64,000 nucleotides of DNA from an uncultured Actinomycetes bacterium (GTDB taxonomy: Bacteria; Actinomycetota; Coriobacteriia; Coriobacteriales; Atopobiaceae), in NCBI GenBank assembly GCA_900314645.1, contig OMWB01000002.1:62001-126000 (forward strand), in the 5' to 3' direction. Positions 63,727 to 64,000 of this stretch are shown here, piece after piece. The notes under the pieces were generated by a model. That model did not search any database. It saw only the letters and a program-made list of their open reading frames with translations, and was not told the origin of the DNA. Position 1 is the first letter of the stretch; each line of letters starts with the position of its first letter. The translations under genes were made by a program, and so were the position numbers.

Positions 63727-64000
63727 GTGCGCACAAATCTCGAGTACGACTCACTCTATGACCCACATAACCACGACCTGCTCCTTCGGACCTGTCCCAA
63801 CATTCGAGAGCTTGGCGGATACGTCGGCGAATACGGCCTCACTCAGACGCATCGCTTTGTGCGCTGTGGAGCGACGCGCGCCATCAGCACCGATGAGCAA
63901 GAGCTTTTGCGCACATGGGGAGTGACACGCGTTCTTGATCTGCGCAGCCGCGGGGAGGAGCCACGCGCCACCTGCCCGTTTTCGCGCACGTCATGGGCAA
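63727..64000 (+). CDS. Tyrosine-protein phosphatase family protein (5' part; runs off the right edge)
   Basis: 91 codons lie in the window, from a GTG at 63727 with an AGGAGGAATC ribosome site. The translation contains RTCPNIRELGGYVG near residue 23, then RFVRCGATRAIS near 45 and VTRVLDLRSRGEEPR near 69. This is the N-terminal part of Tyr_phosphatase3-type enzymes (LpxO/Iphp-like). The catalytic Cys-x5-Arg lies outside the window. It acts on phosphotyrosine or phosphoinositide in relatives. Confidence 0.8.
   Translation, partial: MRTNLEYDSLYDPHNHDLLLRTCPNIRELGGYVGEYGLTQTHRFVRCGATRAISTDEQELLRTWGVTRVLDLRSRGEEPRATCPFSRTSWA

Overview
The window is a 64 kb stretch of a GC-rich (about 60%), gene-dense actinobacterial chromosome with no rRNA, tRNA, CRISPR array, transposase or prophage genes visible. 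A 6C-type small RNA, a PHO-box-like direct repeat in front of a PiT phosphate transporter, a HelD-type helicase, GTG starts and one apparently leaderless gene all fit Actinomycetota. Three 6-phospho-beta-glucosidases, an AmmeMemoRadiSam module and the absence of respiratory genes point by inference to a fermentative host-associated Coriobacteriia member (Olsenella/Atopobium-like). There is no marker gene here that proves this.

Layout: 1-4.2 kb holds a PiT transporter and a divergent PhoB/PhoR-like two-component pair around a candidate PHO box, then a membrane diguanylate cyclase and the 6C RNA. 4.3-11.2 kb holds an esterase, HelD, an N-terminally truncated GltD-like flavoprotein, and a membrane GDPD with a mosaic base composition. 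11.3-15.7 kb is a sugar-metabolism block: RpiB and three Gfo/Idh/MocA oxidoreductases, one fused to a UPF0303 domain. 15.7-22.1 kb holds dCMP deaminase, MntP, the AmmeMemoRadiSam pair, a DMT exporter, a deoxyinosine-glycosylase-like protein and an ATP-grasp enzyme. 22.2-31.2 kb is a beta-glucoside region: three GH1 enzymes, a tocopherol-cyclase-like protein, an SDR dehydrogenase, an esterase and a Ser-rich membrane protein.

31.3-34.4 kb is the most accessory part. It holds a sugar O-acetyltransferase, a RelB/DinJ antitoxin fused to a PIN toxin with an ACG at the start position, and an AbiEi-like/nuclease-like protein bracketed by two copies of an unusual 30-bp-lattice repeat. 34.4-49.7 kb is mostly housekeeping: Icd, PaaI thioesterase, CorA, amidohydrolase, RecQ, radical SAM, PPTase-like, fructosamine kinase, deformylase-like, lipase, NUDIX, DUF1232, DUF3810, TraX and ArgC. 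49.8-64 kb holds a methyltransferase, an Elp3-like enzyme, a uracil/xanthine permease, an SGNH hydrolase, a four-gene run (an SDF transporter with a GHKL-like N terminus, a signal peptidase, a STAS protein and an EIIB-ROK fusion), MscS, an APC permease, a histidine phosphatase and the start of a tyrosine phosphatase.

Three things run through the whole window. One is a family of palindromes with a shared GGGGGTAGCCCCC core that sit at 3' ends, mostly between convergent genes. The second is a separate family of elements built on an exact 30-bp lattice with a 10-bp loop. The third is a set of unusual domain fusions (EIIB-ROK, GHKL-SDF, Gfo/Idh-UPF0303, RelB-PIN, Memo-AMMECR1), which are the best candidates for undescribed biology.
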